From: Arcanobacterium_A bovis | Lineage (GTDB): Bacteria > Actinomycetota > Actinomycetes > Actinomycetales > Actinomycetaceae | Direction: 5' to 3' (one strand) | Assembly (NCBI RefSeq): GCF_042655305.1 | Contig: NZ_JBHSLR010000009.1 | Length of the DNA stretch: 64,000 nt | Shown: positions 25,546 through 35,187 of the stretch, piece after piece | Layout: each line of letters opens with the position of its first letter | How positions within the stretch are numbered: the stretch's first letter is position 1 | Notes under the pieces: model-generated | The model's database searches: none | What the model was told of the DNA's origin: nothing | The model's input: the letters and a program-made list of their open reading frames with translations, nothing else | Position numbers and translations under genes: made by a program

Positions 25546-27336
25546 GTGTTAAAAATGTCTGAACTGTTTGTCCGCACCCTGCGCGAAGATCCCGCAGATG
25601 CGGAAGTTGATTCCCATAAGTTACTCGTTCGTGCTGGTTACGTGCGTCGTGTGTCGCCTGGTATCTACACCTGGTTGCCACTCGGCTTGAAGGTTCTGCG
25701 CAAAGTGGAACGCATCGTTCGTGAGGAGATGGACGCCGCGGGTGCCCAAGAAGTGCTTCTTCCTGCGCTTTTGCCGCGCGAACCCTACGAAGCCACCAAC
25801 CGTTGGGAAGAATACGGAGCGAATCTTTTCCGTTTGCGTGATCGTCGCGATAACGACTACCTCCTGGCGCCAACTCATGAAGAAATGTTCACGCTGGCAG
25901 TTAAGGATATGTACTCCTCATATAAAGATTTGCCAGTAACGCTGTATCAAATTCAGACGAAGTACCGTGACGAAGCACGTCCGCGTGCTGGCATTATTCG
26001 CACTCGTGAATTCCTCATGAAGGACGCATATTCTTTCGATATTGACGACGCCGGTTTGAATCGCTCGTATGAAGTCATGCGTAGCGCCTACCAAAAGATT
26101 TTCACGCGGTTGGGTCTGCCTTTTGTGATCTGTTCGGCTACGTCGGGTGCCATGGGTGGCTCGCGATCTGAAGAGTTTTTGTTCCCGTGCGCAATTGGTG
26201 AGGATACCTTTGTTTCCTCACCCGGCGGATACGCTGCGAACACTGAGGCAGTGACTACGCCAGAACTTCCAGAGATCGATTTTTCCAGTACTCCGCAACC
26301 AGTAGTTCACGCTACCCCTGCTGCCACTACGATTGAAGCGCTCGTCGCTGTGGCAAACGATATCGTGAAGCGCGCTGATCGTCCGTGGGAAGCGGCCGAT
26401 ACCTTGAAGAACGTGGTTTTGGCGGCGACGCATCCTGACGGTACACGTGAGGTGTTCGTCGTCGGCGTTCCAGGAGATCGCGAAGTCGATCTCAAGCGTG
26501 TGGAAGCCAATATGGCTCCTGCTGAGGTAGAAGTTGCCACTCCGGAGGATCTCAAAGCGCATCCAGAGCTCGTGCCTGGATATATTGGTCCAGACGTGAT
26601 GGGTCCTAATTCGCCTGCTCGAAAGGTGAACGACGACGGTTCGCTCACTGGCTCGGTGCGTTACTTGCTTGATCCACACGTGGTTCGCGGTTCGGCATGG
26701 ATTACAGGTGCGAATGCGGTAGAAAAGCACGTGTTCTATAGCGTGTATGGTCGTGATTTTGAAGCTGATGGCTTTATCGAAGCAGTCGAAGTACGCGCAG
26801 GTGATCTTGCGCCAGATGGTAGCGGTGAGCTATCGATTGAGCGCGGTATCGAAATCGGACACATCTTCCAGTTGAGTCGCAAGTATGCGCAGGCACTTGA
26901 TCTGAAAGTTCTCGATCAGAACGGAAAAACCGAGATCGTTACGATGGGATCGTATGGCATTGGCGTTTCGCGTGTGCTGGCTTCTTTGGTTGAGCTCTAC
27001 CACGATGAGCGCGGCATGATGTGGCCATCGACTTTGGCACCTGCGCAGGTGCAGGTGATTGCCACTGGAAAGGGCGATGAGCTCTTCGGTGTTGCAGCTG
27101 ATATTGCGCAGAATTTGGCTGACCAAGGCCATGAAGTGTTGTACGACGATCGCCAGAAAGTCTCCGCAGGCGTGAAGTTTGCTGATTACGAACTAATCGG
27201 TGTTCCTTATGCCGTGGTTATCGGTCGCGGCTTTAAGGATGGCAAAGCCGAAATTCGTGATCGCCGATCTGGTGAAGCGATTGAGGTCGATTTAGCAGAT
27301 GTCTACGATCAGCTGGCTGCTGTGATGCAAAGCTGA
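25546..27336 (+). CDS. proS: Prolyl-tRNA synthetase
   Basis: Charges tRNA-Pro; bacterial long type with an editing domain. The 596 residues start SELFVRTLREDPADAEVDSHKLLVRAGYVRRV and have class II motif 1 around VEREEM-like sequence, motif 2 YRDEARPRAGIIRTREFLMKDAYSF, the YbaK-like editing insert (about 225-380), motif 3 MGSYGIGVSRVLA and an anticodon-binding C-terminus. GTG 25546 follows TAAGCT by 6 bases with no ribosome site of good spacing, suggesting a leaderless mRNA; ATG 25555 is the alternative. A strong terminator follows. Confidence 0.97.
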   Translation: MLKMSELFVRTLREDPADAEVDSHKLLVRAGYVRRVSPGIYTWLPLGLKVLRKVERIVREEMDAAGAQEVLLPALLPREPYEATNRWEEYGANLFRLRDRRDNDYLLAPTHEEMFTLAVKDMYSSYKDLPVTLYQIQTKYRDEARPRAGIIRTREFLMKDAYSFDIDDAGLNRSYEVMRSAYQKIFTRLGLPFVICSATSGAMGGSRSEEFLFPCAIGEDTFVSSPGGYAANTEAVTTPELPEIDFSSTPQPVVHATPAATTIEALVAVANDIVKRADRPWEAADTLKNVVLAATHPDGTREVFVVGVPGDREVDLKRVEANMAPAEVEVATPEDLKAHPELVPGYIGPDVMGPNSPARKVNDDGSLTGSVRYLLDPHVVRGSAWITGANAVEKHVFYSVYGRDFEADGFIEAVEVRAGDLAPDGSGELSIERGIEIGHIFQLSRKYAQALDLKVLDQNGKTEIVTMGSYGIGVSRVLASLVELYHDERGMMWPSTLAPAQVQVIATGKGDELFGVAADIAQNLADQGHEVLYDDRQKVSAGVKFADYELIGVPYAVVIGRGFKDGKAEIRDRRSGEAIEVDLADVYDQLAAVMQS

Positions 27337-27376
27337 TTTCCGTGCTTGCATACTGTGAAATAGCACGCAGATAGGG

Positions 27377-27430
27377 TGCTCCCAAGACTTGGAACTGTGA
27401 AAACAGTTTGCGTCTTGGGAGCATTTCTTC
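27377..27430 (+). terminator. Intrinsic terminator after proS
   Basis: Outer arms TGCTCCCAAGAC (27377-27388) and GTCTTGGGAGCA (27412-27423) are perfect; an inner stem AACTGT-GAAA-ACAGTT extends the structure. TTTCTTCTT follows. Confidence 0.88.
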
Positions 27431-27478
27431 TTGGTAGCAGTTAGTTCCTGATTACCTAGTCGCTACACGCTTGTGCTT

Positions 27479-28372
27479 TTAGCGTTGGGGAGCGTAGCCA
27501 GGCGTTGCGGGAGATTCGCCGCTTGTTGCCACATAAAAATAAGCAATGGCTGAGCTGAGAGCTTGGCGCTGCTCCGGATTGGCGGCAGCACTCATGGAAA
27601 TGAATTCCTTGGCGAGCAGTTCTGCGGCGTTGCTATTTTGTGCAGGAGTGATCGCAATTGGTCGAGAATCGGGAATTCCACGGTGGATTGCTACGGATTC
27701 GATTTGATCGAGAACTAAAATCGCTTCGGGAAGGCGACCACGGTTGTTTTGGGGGATTTGCGCAGTCGTTGTCTCGATCCACTGCCGAGCTATCTCAATC
27801 CGTTTCAGACTTTCTGCATCGGGAACTAACGGTGCAATCGCCGTCGGCACAGGAGAAGGAATACTGAATGGAACCCCTGTACTTGCGGCGATACGTGCCG
27901 CTACGATTTGAGAACTTGCGCTTATCGACGTCGTTAACTGGGCTTTCGCGGCGTCGTCGCCAATTTTTTGGACGGCGAGAGAAAACTTATTGAGTTCGTT
28001 TACGAGAGTTTGAGGGTCGTGAGCAGTCGCATCGGTGTCGATAACTGGATTTTCTTGACCTTGTGGAACTTTTCCTTTCCAAGGAATCCAAATTCCGCCC
28101 AAGAGTTGTTGCCACGCAGTTGCTAGTGGGGTGAGGCTTTGAAACTGCGGATTTGCTTGCGCGGCATTGAGTAAACGTTGAGTTTGTATGGCGGTATCTT
28201 GTCGTGACACTTCTGAGGAGCTCGGAGTGGGTGGCGTTATCGAACTGTTTTCCCAGCGAGTTTCCATGACCACTAGTCCTAGGGCGAACAACGCTATTGC
28301 CAATAGTAAGCTCACCAAAAATTTGACGCGGGAGAGCAGGCGGGATTTTGATCGCGAACTAGCTGTGTTCAT
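27479..28372 (-). CDS. Membrane-anchored protein of unknown function
   Basis: 297 residues, not recognised. A basic start (SRSKSRLLSRVKF) and one membrane helix (LVSLLLAIALFALGLVV, about 19-36) anchor a mostly helical, Ala/Gln-rich outer domain (60-290) with no cysteines and no catalytic motif that I can see. Its position, between proS and rimP and read in the opposite direction, is where mycobacteria and relatives keep alanine-rich membrane or DUF4439-type proteins, so a distant link is possible. It is convergent with proS and divergent from rimP. Confidence 0.75.
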   Translation of the reverse strand: MNTASSRSKSRLLSRVKFLVSLLLAIALFALGLVVMETRWENSSITPPTPSSSEVSRQDTAIQTQRLLNAAQANPQFQSLTPLATAWQQLLGGIWIPWKGKVPQGQENPVIDTDATAHDPQTLVNELNKFSLAVQKIGDDAAKAQLTTSISASSQIVAARIAASTGVPFSIPSPVPTAIAPLVPDAESLKRIEIARQWIETTTAQIPQNNRGRLPEAILVLDQIESVAIHRGIPDSRPIAITPAQNSNAAELLAKEFISMSAAANPEQRQALSSAIAYFYVATSGESPATPGYAPQR

Positions 28373-28443
28373 CGGCTTCTTTCGTCGTTCGGCATGAGGA
28401 TGTGAATATCTTAATCATATTAGCTGAAGTTGCCGATCCGGCT

Positions 28444-28472
28444 GTGACACTAGGGCGATACAACGGTAATCT
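28444..28472 (+). promoter_or_regulatory. Promoter of rimP, probably leaderless
   Basis: GTGACA (28444-28449) and TAATCT (28467-28472) are 17 bases apart. Only six bases then separate the -10 box from the rimP ATG, so transcription would begin at about the start codon. No ribosome site is present, which agrees. Confidence 0.6.
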
Positions 28473-28478
28473 AGATAT

Positions 28479-29000
28479 ATGGCAGAAATTAATAAATCAA
28501 ACGCTGATACCATTGCCCAGATGCTTGCGCCAGTGGTAGCTGACTTTGACCTCTATCTCGAGGACGTAAAGGTTGTCCGCTCAGGGAAACACACGATCGT
28601 GCGTGTGATCGTTGATCTCGAAACTGGAACTGGCGGAGTTGATTCTGCGTTGCTCACGGATGTGTCTCGCGACATTTCTGCCGCTCTTGACGAAAAAGAT
28701 CCAATCGCTGGAGCCTATAGTCTTGAAGTTTCTACACCGGGTATTGATCGTCCGCTGGTGGAATTGCGACATTTTGAGCGGGCGCTCGGGAGACTCATTC
28801 ACTTTCATTTCAAAGACGGCACCGATGTTACGGCGCGTCTGACCGGGATCGACGGCACAGTTTTCACACTGATCCCGCATGTGAAGAAAAATAAGCAAGT
28901 TGTGGATGGGGCTGAATATGAGGTCTCATTAGATCAGATCAAAAAAGCTCAGATCATAGTTGAGTTTAAGAAAATTGAAGCTGGGGAAGAGGAGCTATAA
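28479..29000 (+). CDS. rimP: Ribosome maturation factor RimP
   Basis: Needed for maturation of the 30S subunit, acting around S12. The 173-residue protein has the RimP N-domain (DLYLEDVKVVRSGKHTIVRVIVD), VSRDISAALDEKDPIAGAYSLEVSTPGIDRPL, and the SH3-like C-domain. It heads the rimP-nusA-ylxR-infB series; the nusA ATG follows its stop directly with no gap. The ATG at 28479 has no ribosome site, in line with a leaderless mRNA from the promoter above. Confidence 0.94.
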   Translation: MAEINKSNADTIAQMLAPVVADFDLYLEDVKVVRSGKHTIVRVIVDLETGTGGVDSALLTDVSRDISAALDEKDPIAGAYSLEVSTPGIDRPLVELRHFERALGRLIHFHFKDGTDVTARLTGIDGTVFTLIPHVKKNKQVVDGAEYEVSLDQIKKAQIIVEFKKIEAGEEEL

Positions 29001-29984
29001 ATGGATATCTCGATGAGTGAGCTTCGGATTGTCGAATCCGAACTCGGTATTGACCTAGGCGTGTTAATCGAAGCAATTGAGGACGCACTTCTTCATGCCT
29101 ACCAGCGTGTTCCAGGTGCAGTTCGTGGCTCGCGAGTGGAATTGAACCGCACGACCGGCCAAGTTACGGTATTCGCTCCGGAACTGGACGAAAACAACAA
29201 TGTGGTTGGAGAGTTTGACGATACCCCCAATGATTTTGGGCGAATTGCTACCGCAACCGCGCGTTCTATCATCGCTCAGCGCCTGCGAGACGCCGAAAGC
29301 GCGCGAATCCTTGGTAGCTTCCAAGGTAAACAAGGACAGATCGTCTCCGGCGTGGTTGAGGGAAGCGTTGGCGGGGGAGAGTCTCGCGATATCTTCGTCG
29401 AATTGGGTGAAAATCGTGGCATTCTTCGCGCAGAAGAGCAGGTACCTTCGGAACGCTACCGCCATGGTGATTTGATCCGTGCGCTTGTTCTCGACATTTC
29501 AGTTGGTCCGCGCGGTGCCTCTATCCGTTTGTCTCGCTCGCATCCAGATTTTGTGCGTCAGCTTTTCGAAACAGAAGTTCCGGAAATTGCCAAGGGTACG
29601 GTTGAAATCATAGCTTTGGCTCGCGAAGCAGGGCATCGCTCTAAAGTGGCGGTGTGGTCCTCTGATCCAAACGTTGCCGCAAAGGGTGCTGCTATTGGTC
29701 ATAATGCACAGCGCGTGCGCGCCGTCACCCAAGAACTTAACGGAGAAAAGATCGACGTTGTGGAGTACGACGACGATCCAGCAGCTTTCATTGCTGCTGC
29801 ACTTTCTCCTGCGAAGGTTCTTCGTGTCGACATCCTCAATAAGGATATGCGCCAAGCACTGGCTATCGTTCCTGACGATCAAGCTTCGCTAGCAATCGGT
29901 AAAGAAGCGCAGAATGTGCGGCTTGCCGCCAAGCTCACAGCGTGGTCGATTGATATTCGCAAAGAGTCCGAAGATCCACGCTGA
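29001..29984 (+). CDS. nusA: Transcription termination/antitermination factor NusA
   Basis: Binds RNA polymerase and nascent RNA to control pausing, termination and antitermination. 327 residues, the short actinobacterial form without acidic repeats. The N-domain (MSELRIVESELGIDLGVLIEAIEDALLHAY), an S1 domain (GVVEGSVGG, VELGENRGILR) and two KH domains (REAGHRSKVAVWS, IVPDDQASLAIGKEAQNVRLAAKLT) are visible in order. It abuts rimP with no intergenic bases. Confidence 0.96.
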   Translation: MDISMSELRIVESELGIDLGVLIEAIEDALLHAYQRVPGAVRGSRVELNRTTGQVTVFAPELDENNNVVGEFDDTPNDFGRIATATARSIIAQRLRDAESARILGSFQGKQGQIVSGVVEGSVGGGESRDIFVELGENRGILRAEEQVPSERYRHGDLIRALVLDISVGPRGASIRLSRSHPDFVRQLFETEVPEIAKGTVEIIALAREAGHRSKVAVWSSDPNVAAKGAAIGHNAQRVRAVTQELNGEKIDVVEYDDDPAAFIAAALSPAKVLRVDILNKDMRQALAIVPDDQASLAIGKEAQNVRLAAKLTAWSIDIRKESEDPR

Positions 29985-30090
29985 GCGGGGAATACGATAG
30001 CGGTATTAGGGTGGTAGTGAGCGTATTCACCCTCGATATTTGGGCATTGTGTGAAGGAAATATCCAAAATATCAGGTAGTCTAATACTGT

Positions 30091-30429
30091 ATGTCTAAAT
30101 TTCTGAACGCTACACCTGCTGATGGTGCGGGAAACTCTACAGTTGCCCGTCCAACGCGAACCTGTATCGGATGTAGAAAGAAAGACGTATCCTCTCAAAT
30201 GTTTCGTTTGAAAGCTGTGACATCTGGTACGCAACTGCGTGCACGGATTGATCAATTTTCGGATATTCCTGGACGTGGTGCGTGGATACACAAGGATTCA
30301 CTGTGTTTCACGCAGGCGTCGAAGCGACGAGCGTTTTTGGCGGCTTTTCGAACGTCGTCTGCTGTCGATATTTCCGAGCTTGCAAACGTATTTAACTGTC
30401 AGATTTCAACCAACAATGAAAGCGGGTAG
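30091..30429 (+). CDS. YlxR/RnpM-family protein (DUF448)
   Basis: Small RNA-binding protein between nusA and infB; B. subtilis YlxR (RnpM) binds and modulates RNase P RNA. In 112 residues the family core PTRTCIGCRKKDVSSQMFRLK and the Gly-Arg-Gly-Ala-Trp motif (GRGAWIHKDSLCF) are clear. The start has TAGTCT 8 bases before it and no ribosome site, so the mRNA could start at the ATG. It is followed by 92 bases of noncoding sequence before infB. Confidence 0.88.
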   Translation: MSKFLNATPADGAGNSTVARPTRTCIGCRKKDVSSQMFRLKAVTSGTQLRARIDQFSDIPGRGAWIHKDSLCFTQASKRRAFLAAFRTSSAVDISELANVFNCQISTNNESG

Positions 30430-30521
30430 AAAGCCGATGGGCACCCGATGAGTACCCAGCGATGAGCTGCCAACTAACAATGGTCTGACGCTTTTAGCGC
30501 GGACCAAACCGAAGGAGAACT

Positions 30522-33443
30522 GTGGCCAAGGTCCGCGTCCATGAACTCGCCAAAGAGTTGGGAATTCCAAGCAAGAAACTGCTTGAAACTCTCAAAGAAA
30601 ATGGCGAATTCGTCAAATCTGCGTCTTCAACAATTGAAGCGCCAGTCGTGCGTCGTGCACGTGAATATTTTGAAAAGCACCCTGAGGAGCTTCCTGCAAC
30701 TGCGAAGCCTGCAACAGCGAGTGCATCTGAACCCGTAAAGAAGTCTGCGGCAAAGCCGGGTGCTGCAAAGAAAACTGTTGCTGAAAAACCGGAAGCAGCT
30801 GCAAGCACGGAGGCTTCCGATAAGCCAGCAACAGCAACGAAGTCTGTGGCAAAGCCGGGAGCTGCCCGTCCAAAGACTGTTGCGAAATCTGGTGAATCAA
30901 GTTCCGCTACCACCAAAGACGAAGCACCAAAGGCAGCCTCCGCAGTTGCTGCTGAAAAATCTGCAAGCAAGGATGCGGCATCTAAAGCTGCAACGCCTAG
31001 TGCAGCGCCGAAGCCACCTCGCCCGCAACGTGCAATGGCGACTCCAGGTGAGGCAAAGCGCAGCGCAGATGTGGCACGCGAATCGGCTCCACCACGCCCA
31101 CAAGCGCGCGGTGGAAAGAAAGGCATGCCACGTCCAGGCAATTCACCATTCTCTTCACGCCAAGGCATGGGACGCAATGGCGGGCAGCAAGGCGGCGGTC
31201 AAGGCCGCGGCCCGCGTCCGGGCAATTCACCATTCTCAAACCAGCAAGGTATGAGCAAGCGCGGCGAGAACGCAGAATCGCGTCCAAACAATCGCGGTGG
31301 CAATACTGGTGGTCCACGCAAGAATGATTCGGCGCGTCCAGCGCGGTCTGCAGCGCGTCCATCGCCAAATATGATGCCCGATCAGATCCAGCCGCCGACC
31401 GATAATCGTGGAGGTCGTGGAGGTCGTGGCGGTCAAGGTGGCTTCCGTGGCGGACAAAATGGTCCAGCTCGCGGTGGCGGTTTCACCCGTTCGGGCGGTA
31501 AGGCTCGCGGTGGATCAACTGCGGGTGCTTTCGGTCGTCAAGGTGGAGGAAACCGCAAATCGCGTCGTTCCAAGCGCAATGAGTTTGAAGAGCAGCAGTC
31601 TCCAATGCTCGCCGGTGTGCAGGTGCCACGCGGCGACGGTTCGACTGTGGTACGCGTTCGTGCTGGAGCTTCGTTGGCTGATTTCGCAGAGAAGATTGGT
31701 GCGGATCCAGCAGCTTTAGTTACCGTTTTGTTCCGCATGGGCGAAATGGCGACGGCGAATCAGTCGCTTGACGAAGACACCTTCCAGTTGCTCGGCTCTG
31801 AACTCGGATACGATATCAAGATCATGAGTGCCGAGGACGAAGATCGTGAGATCCTCGAAGCCTTTGATATCGATATCGCTGCTGAGCGTGCGGGTGAATC
31901 TGATGAGGATCGCACCCCACGCCCACCCGTCGTCACCGTTATGGGACACGTCGATCACGGTAAAACGAAGCTTCTCGATGCGATTCGTAACGCGGATGTC
32001 GTCGAAGGAGAAGCGGGCGGCATTACGCAAAATATCGGTGCTTACCAGACTCGTTTGACTATTGATGGCAACGAGCGTCGTATCACCTTTATCGACACCC
32101 CAGGTCACGAGGCTTTCACCCAGATGCGTGCTCGTGGCGCGGACGTCACTGACGTCGCTGTGCTGGTTGTTGCTGCAAACGACGGCGTGATGCCTCAGAC
32201 CGTGGAAGCAATTAACCACGTTAAGGCAGCCGGTGTGCCAATTGTCGTGGCTGTCAACAAGATTGACGTGGATGGCGCTAATCCAGGCAAAGTTCGTGCT
32301 CAGCTCACTGAGTATGGCCTTGTTGCGGAGGAGTACGGCGGAGATGTCGCGTTCGTCGACATCTCGGCCAAACAGCGTATCAATATCGCTGAATTGCTCG
32401 AAACTATCGTAGCAACCTCCGATATTTTGGTCGCTCCTTCCGCCAATGCTGATAAAGCTGCACGCGGTGTAGCGATTGAAGCGAAGCTCGATCAAGGACG
32501 CGGTTCCGTAATCACAGCTTTGATCCAAGACGGAACACTGCGTATTGGCGATTCGATTGTGGTTGGTACAGCCTACGGCCGTGTTCGCGCCATGGTTGAT
32601 GAGCACGGCGATCGGGTTGATTCCGCTGGCCCATCGCGTCCAGTTCAGGTGCTTGGTCTGACCTCAGTACCTGGCGCAGGCGACCAACTCATCGTGGCTG
32701 AAGATGATCGCACTGCTCGCCAGATTGCAGAGCGTCGTGAAGCTGCCAAGCGAGCTGCTACACTGGCGAAACGCCGCAAGCGCATCTCGCTTGAGGATCT
32801 CACTGCTGCAATTGAAGAGGGTAAGGTTGAAAACCTCAACCTCATCATCAAGGGTGACTCCTCGGGTTCAGTCGAAGCACTCGAATCCTCGTTGCTCGAG
32901 ATTGAAGTCGGTGGCGATGAGGTACAGCTCAACGTTATCCATCGTGGTGTCGGTGCGATTACCCAGTCGGACGTCGACCTTGCAACCGTGGATAACGCCG
33001 TCATCATCGGCTACAACGTGCGACCAGCAGAACGAGTTTCCGAGCTCGCTGATCGTGAAGGCGTAGAGATGAAGTTCTACTCGGTGATCTACGATGCGAT
33101 CAACGACGTGGAAGACGCGCTCAAGGGCAAGCTCAAGCCGATCTTCGAAGAAGTGGAGCTTGGAACAGCCGAGATTCGCCAGGTATTCAAGTCTGGAAAG
33201 TTTGGCAATATTGCAGGTTCCATCGTGCGCTCGGGTACGATCAAGCGCCACACCAAGGCTCGCTTGGTGCGTGATGGTTCGGTGATTGCTCCTGACCTCG
33301 AGATTATCTCCTTGCGACGCGAAAAGGACGATGTCACGGAAGTTCGAGAAGGCTACGAATGTGGTATCACCCTCGGACACAAGGACATTCGCGAGGGCGA
33401 TATTATTGAAACGTGGGAGATGCGCGAAAAACCTCGCGACTGA
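30522..33443 (+). CDS. infB: Translation initiation factor IF-2
   Basis: GTPase that brings initiator tRNA to the 30S subunit. 973 residues. IF2_N (KVRVHELAKELGIPSKKLLETLKENGEFVKSASS) opens the chain; residues about 60-350 are low-complexity, first Ala/Lys/Pro then Gly/Arg/Gln-rich with a direct repeat RPGNSPFSxxQGM; a second IF2_N-like domain follows. The GTPase domain starts at about 475 (G1 GHVDHGKTK, DTPGHEAF, NKIDV), and the C-terminal domains are complete. The GTG start at 30522 follows AAGGAG by 4 bases. Confidence 0.97.
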   Translation: MAKVRVHELAKELGIPSKKLLETLKENGEFVKSASSTIEAPVVRRAREYFEKHPEELPATAKPATASASEPVKKSAAKPGAAKKTVAEKPEAAASTEASDKPATATKSVAKPGAARPKTVAKSGESSSATTKDEAPKAASAVAAEKSASKDAASKAATPSAAPKPPRPQRAMATPGEAKRSADVARESAPPRPQARGGKKGMPRPGNSPFSSRQGMGRNGGQQGGGQGRGPRPGNSPFSNQQGMSKRGENAESRPNNRGGNTGGPRKNDSARPARSAARPSPNMMPDQIQPPTDNRGGRGGRGGQGGFRGGQNGPARGGGFTRSGGKARGGSTAGAFGRQGGGNRKSRRSKRNEFEEQQSPMLAGVQVPRGDGSTVVRVRAGASLADFAEKIGADPAALVTVLFRMGEMATANQSLDEDTFQLLGSELGYDIKIMSAEDEDREILEAFDIDIAAERAGESDEDRTPRPPVVTVMGHVDHGKTKLLDAIRNADVVEGEAGGITQNIGAYQTRLTIDGNERRITFIDTPGHEAFTQMRARGADVTDVAVLVVAANDGVMPQTVEAINHVKAAGVPIVVAVNKIDVDGANPGKVRAQLTEYGLVAEEYGGDVAFVDISAKQRINIAELLETIVATSDILVAPSANADKAARGVAIEAKLDQGRGSVITALIQDGTLRIGDSIVVGTAYGRVRAMVDEHGDRVDSAGPSRPVQVLGLTSVPGAGDQLIVAEDDRTARQIAERREAAKRAATLAKRRKRISLEDLTAAIEEGKVENLNLIIKGDSSGSVEALESSLLEIEVGGDEVQLNVIHRGVGAITQSDVDLATVDNAVIIGYNVRPAERVSELADREGVEMKFYSVIYDAINDVEDALKGKLKPIFEEVELGTAEIRQVFKSGKFGNIAGSIVRSGTIKRHTKARLVRDGSVIAPDLEIISLRREKDDVTEVREGYECGITLGHKDIREGDIIETWEMREKPRD

Positions 33444-33459
33444 TCATCTTTTAGCTGTG

Positions 33460-33487
33460 GCGGGGTGTCCAATTCTGGGCACCCCGT
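33460..33487 (+). terminator. Weak hairpin between infB and rbfA
   Basis: CGGGGTG and CACCCCG pair around 33460-33487 with a 12-base loop that can add CC/GG pairs. No T-tract follows, so it may only be an RNA processing or attenuation structure. Confidence 0.35.
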
Positions 33488-33524
33488 TGCCGCAACAAAG
33501 TACTAATTTTAAGGGGAGTTAGCG

Positions 33525-34001
33525 ATGGCTAATCCACGTGCAGCTCGTGTAGCTGATCAAATTAAACAAATTGTGGCTCGAATGATTGACGGCAAGCTCA
33601 AAGATCCGCGCCTCGGTATGGTGACGATTACCGACGTTCGCGTGAGCGGAGATCTCCAGCATGCCACTGTTTTTTACACGGTTTATGGCTCGGATGCGGA
33701 TCGACGCAAGTCTGCTTCCGCGCTCGAATCGGCAAAGGGCATGATTCGCTCGACGGTTGGTGGCCAGCTAGGGTTGCGTCTCACGCCAAGTGTTGAGTTC
33801 GTTCTTGACGCTTTGCCTGAGACCGCGCGCTCAATTGAAGATGCCCTAGTAGCGGCAAAATTCCATGATGAGCAGGTGCGTAAGTTGGCAGCTGGAGCAA
33901 CACCAGTTGCGGGCGAAGATCCGTACCGCAAGCCCAAAGAATTGAATGACGACGGCGAGCACCTGCTCGAGTCTGATTTTTCCGACGACGATGAGCTCTA
34001 G
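33525..34001 (+). CDS. rbfA: Ribosome-binding factor A
   Basis: Late 30S assembly factor acting on helix 1 of 16S rRNA. The 158-residue protein starts NPRAARVADQIKQIVARMI and has DPRLGMVTITDVRVSGDLQHATVFYTVYG and LRLTPSVEFVLDALPET, all typical, then an acidic tail. AAGGGGAG precedes the ATG. Its last bases overlap the truB start. Confidence 0.96.
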   Translation: MANPRAARVADQIKQIVARMIDGKLKDPRLGMVTITDVRVSGDLQHATVFYTVYGSDADRRKSASALESAKGMIRSTVGGQLGLRLTPSVEFVLDALPETARSIEDALVAAKFHDEQVRKLAAGATPVAGEDPYRKPKELNDDGEHLLESDFSDDDEL

Positions 34002-35100
34002 TTCCCGCCGACGCTCAGGTGATCGTGAGCGATCAGAACGCAATCGTGAGCCGCGCGAAAAACGACAGATGCCTTGGGGTGAACTCCCGCAACCGGCGTC
34101 GTGCGCAGCTGATGGGATCGTGCTTATCGACAAAGATCCCGACGTAACCTCGCACGATGTAGTTGGGGCGATGCGTCGTTTGGCGAAAACTCGCAAGGTT
34201 GGTCACGCTGGAACTCTTGATCCGATGGCGACTGGATTGCTCACCATTGGAATCGGGAAAGCGACTCGTTTTCTCAACTATTTGTCGGGCTGTGATAAGA
34301 CCTACCGCACCACGATCTGCCTCGGGGTTTCTACCTCAACTGAAGATGCCCAGGGCGCGCCACGCAGGGATTACCTGGAAGAATTTGCCGCGAAATTTGG
34401 TGCTGTCATCGCGGCTTTGACACGCAGTGATGGAAACGGTGACGTTGGTGGTGCTGACGCATTAGACCCCTCGGTGATTGCTGAACTGGATCGTGCGCGC
34501 CAAGCTTTGGTTGGCGAGATCAAACAGGTTCCGTCAGCGGTATCTGCAATCAAGATAAATGGAAAGCGCGCGCATGAATTAGTACGCGCTGGCATTGAGG
34601 TGGAGATTCCTGCACGAGATATTATTATCCACGGCTTTGAATTTACCTCTGCGCTTCGCTTGGGAAAAATTCTGCCCGTAGACGGCGCAAATGTACAAAC
34701 CCTCGAAATTGACGCTGTGGTGAGGTGTTCTGCTGGAACGTATATTAGAGCTTTAGCGCGAGATTTTGGCCTTGAGCTCGGCGTTGATGCCCATATCACC
34801 ATGTTGCGTCGCACTGAGGTGGGGCACTTTGAGGTGTCTGAGGCGAATTCTGTGCGGGGTATCGCGAACTTGGTAGCAGACGGACGTGATGTGCCAGTAA
34901 TTCCTTTGGCTCAGGCGGCGCGAATAATGCCGTGGGTGGAAATTTCTCCGCAGCAGCGCACGGCTCTCACATACGGGCAGTTTGTAGAGGTTGATGCCGA
35001 AGCGGATCCGGTGGCGCTAATTTGTGGCGATGAACTGGTGGCAATCGGTGCAAAGCGAGGGAAAAATATCCAACCGGTGGTTGTCTTTGCACAAAGTTAG
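33991..35100 (+). CDS. truB: tRNA pseudouridine(55) synthase TruB
   Basis: Makes pseudouridine at position 55 in the T-arm of tRNAs. The ATG at 33991 overlaps the rbfA stop, giving 369 residues with a basic leader of about 45 residues (RRRSGDRERSERNREPREK), longer than usual. The core has GIVLIDKDPDVTSHDVV, the catalytic GHAGTLDPMATGLL (Asp nucleophile), GCDKTYRTTICLG, PSAVSAIKINGKRAHELVR and CSAGTYIRALARDFG. An in-frame earlier ATG at 33946 lies inside rbfA. A convergent hairpin follows. Confidence 0.95.
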   Translation: MSSSSRRRSGDRERSERNREPREKRQMPWGELPQPASCAADGIVLIDKDPDVTSHDVVGAMRRLAKTRKVGHAGTLDPMATGLLTIGIGKATRFLNYLSGCDKTYRTTICLGVSTSTEDAQGAPRRDYLEEFAAKFGAVIAALTRSDGNGDVGGADALDPSVIAELDRARQALVGEIKQVPSAVSAIKINGKRAHELVRAGIEVEIPARDIIIHGFEFTSALRLGKILPVDGANVQTLEIDAVVRCSAGTYIRALARDFGLELGVDAHITMLRRTEVGHFEVSEANSVRGIANLVADGRDVPVIPLAQAARIMPWVEISPQQRTALTYGQFVEVDAEADPVALICGDELVAIGAKRGKNIQPVVVFAQS

Positions 35101-35137
35101 GCTGAGCGAGGCTTGAGGTAGTGGGTGCGAGGCTTAG

Positions 35138-35168
35138 CCAAGACTAAGGAGGCGAGAGCCAGTCTTGG
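35138..35168. terminator. Hairpin between convergent truB and DUF421 gene
   Basis: CCAAGACT (35138-35145) and AGTCTTGG (35161-35168) pair, with an inner GGC-GAGA-GCC. A T-rich stretch (GAATTTTCC) lies 10 bases downstream. A two-way terminator is plausible. Confidence 0.5.
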
Positions 35169-35187
35169 TATTACGAATTTTCCTAAC

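Noticed and set aside
30494..31177. 227-codon minus-strand ORF opposite the start of infB
   Set aside because: Arises from the Ala/Gly/Arg-rich low-complexity part of infB.
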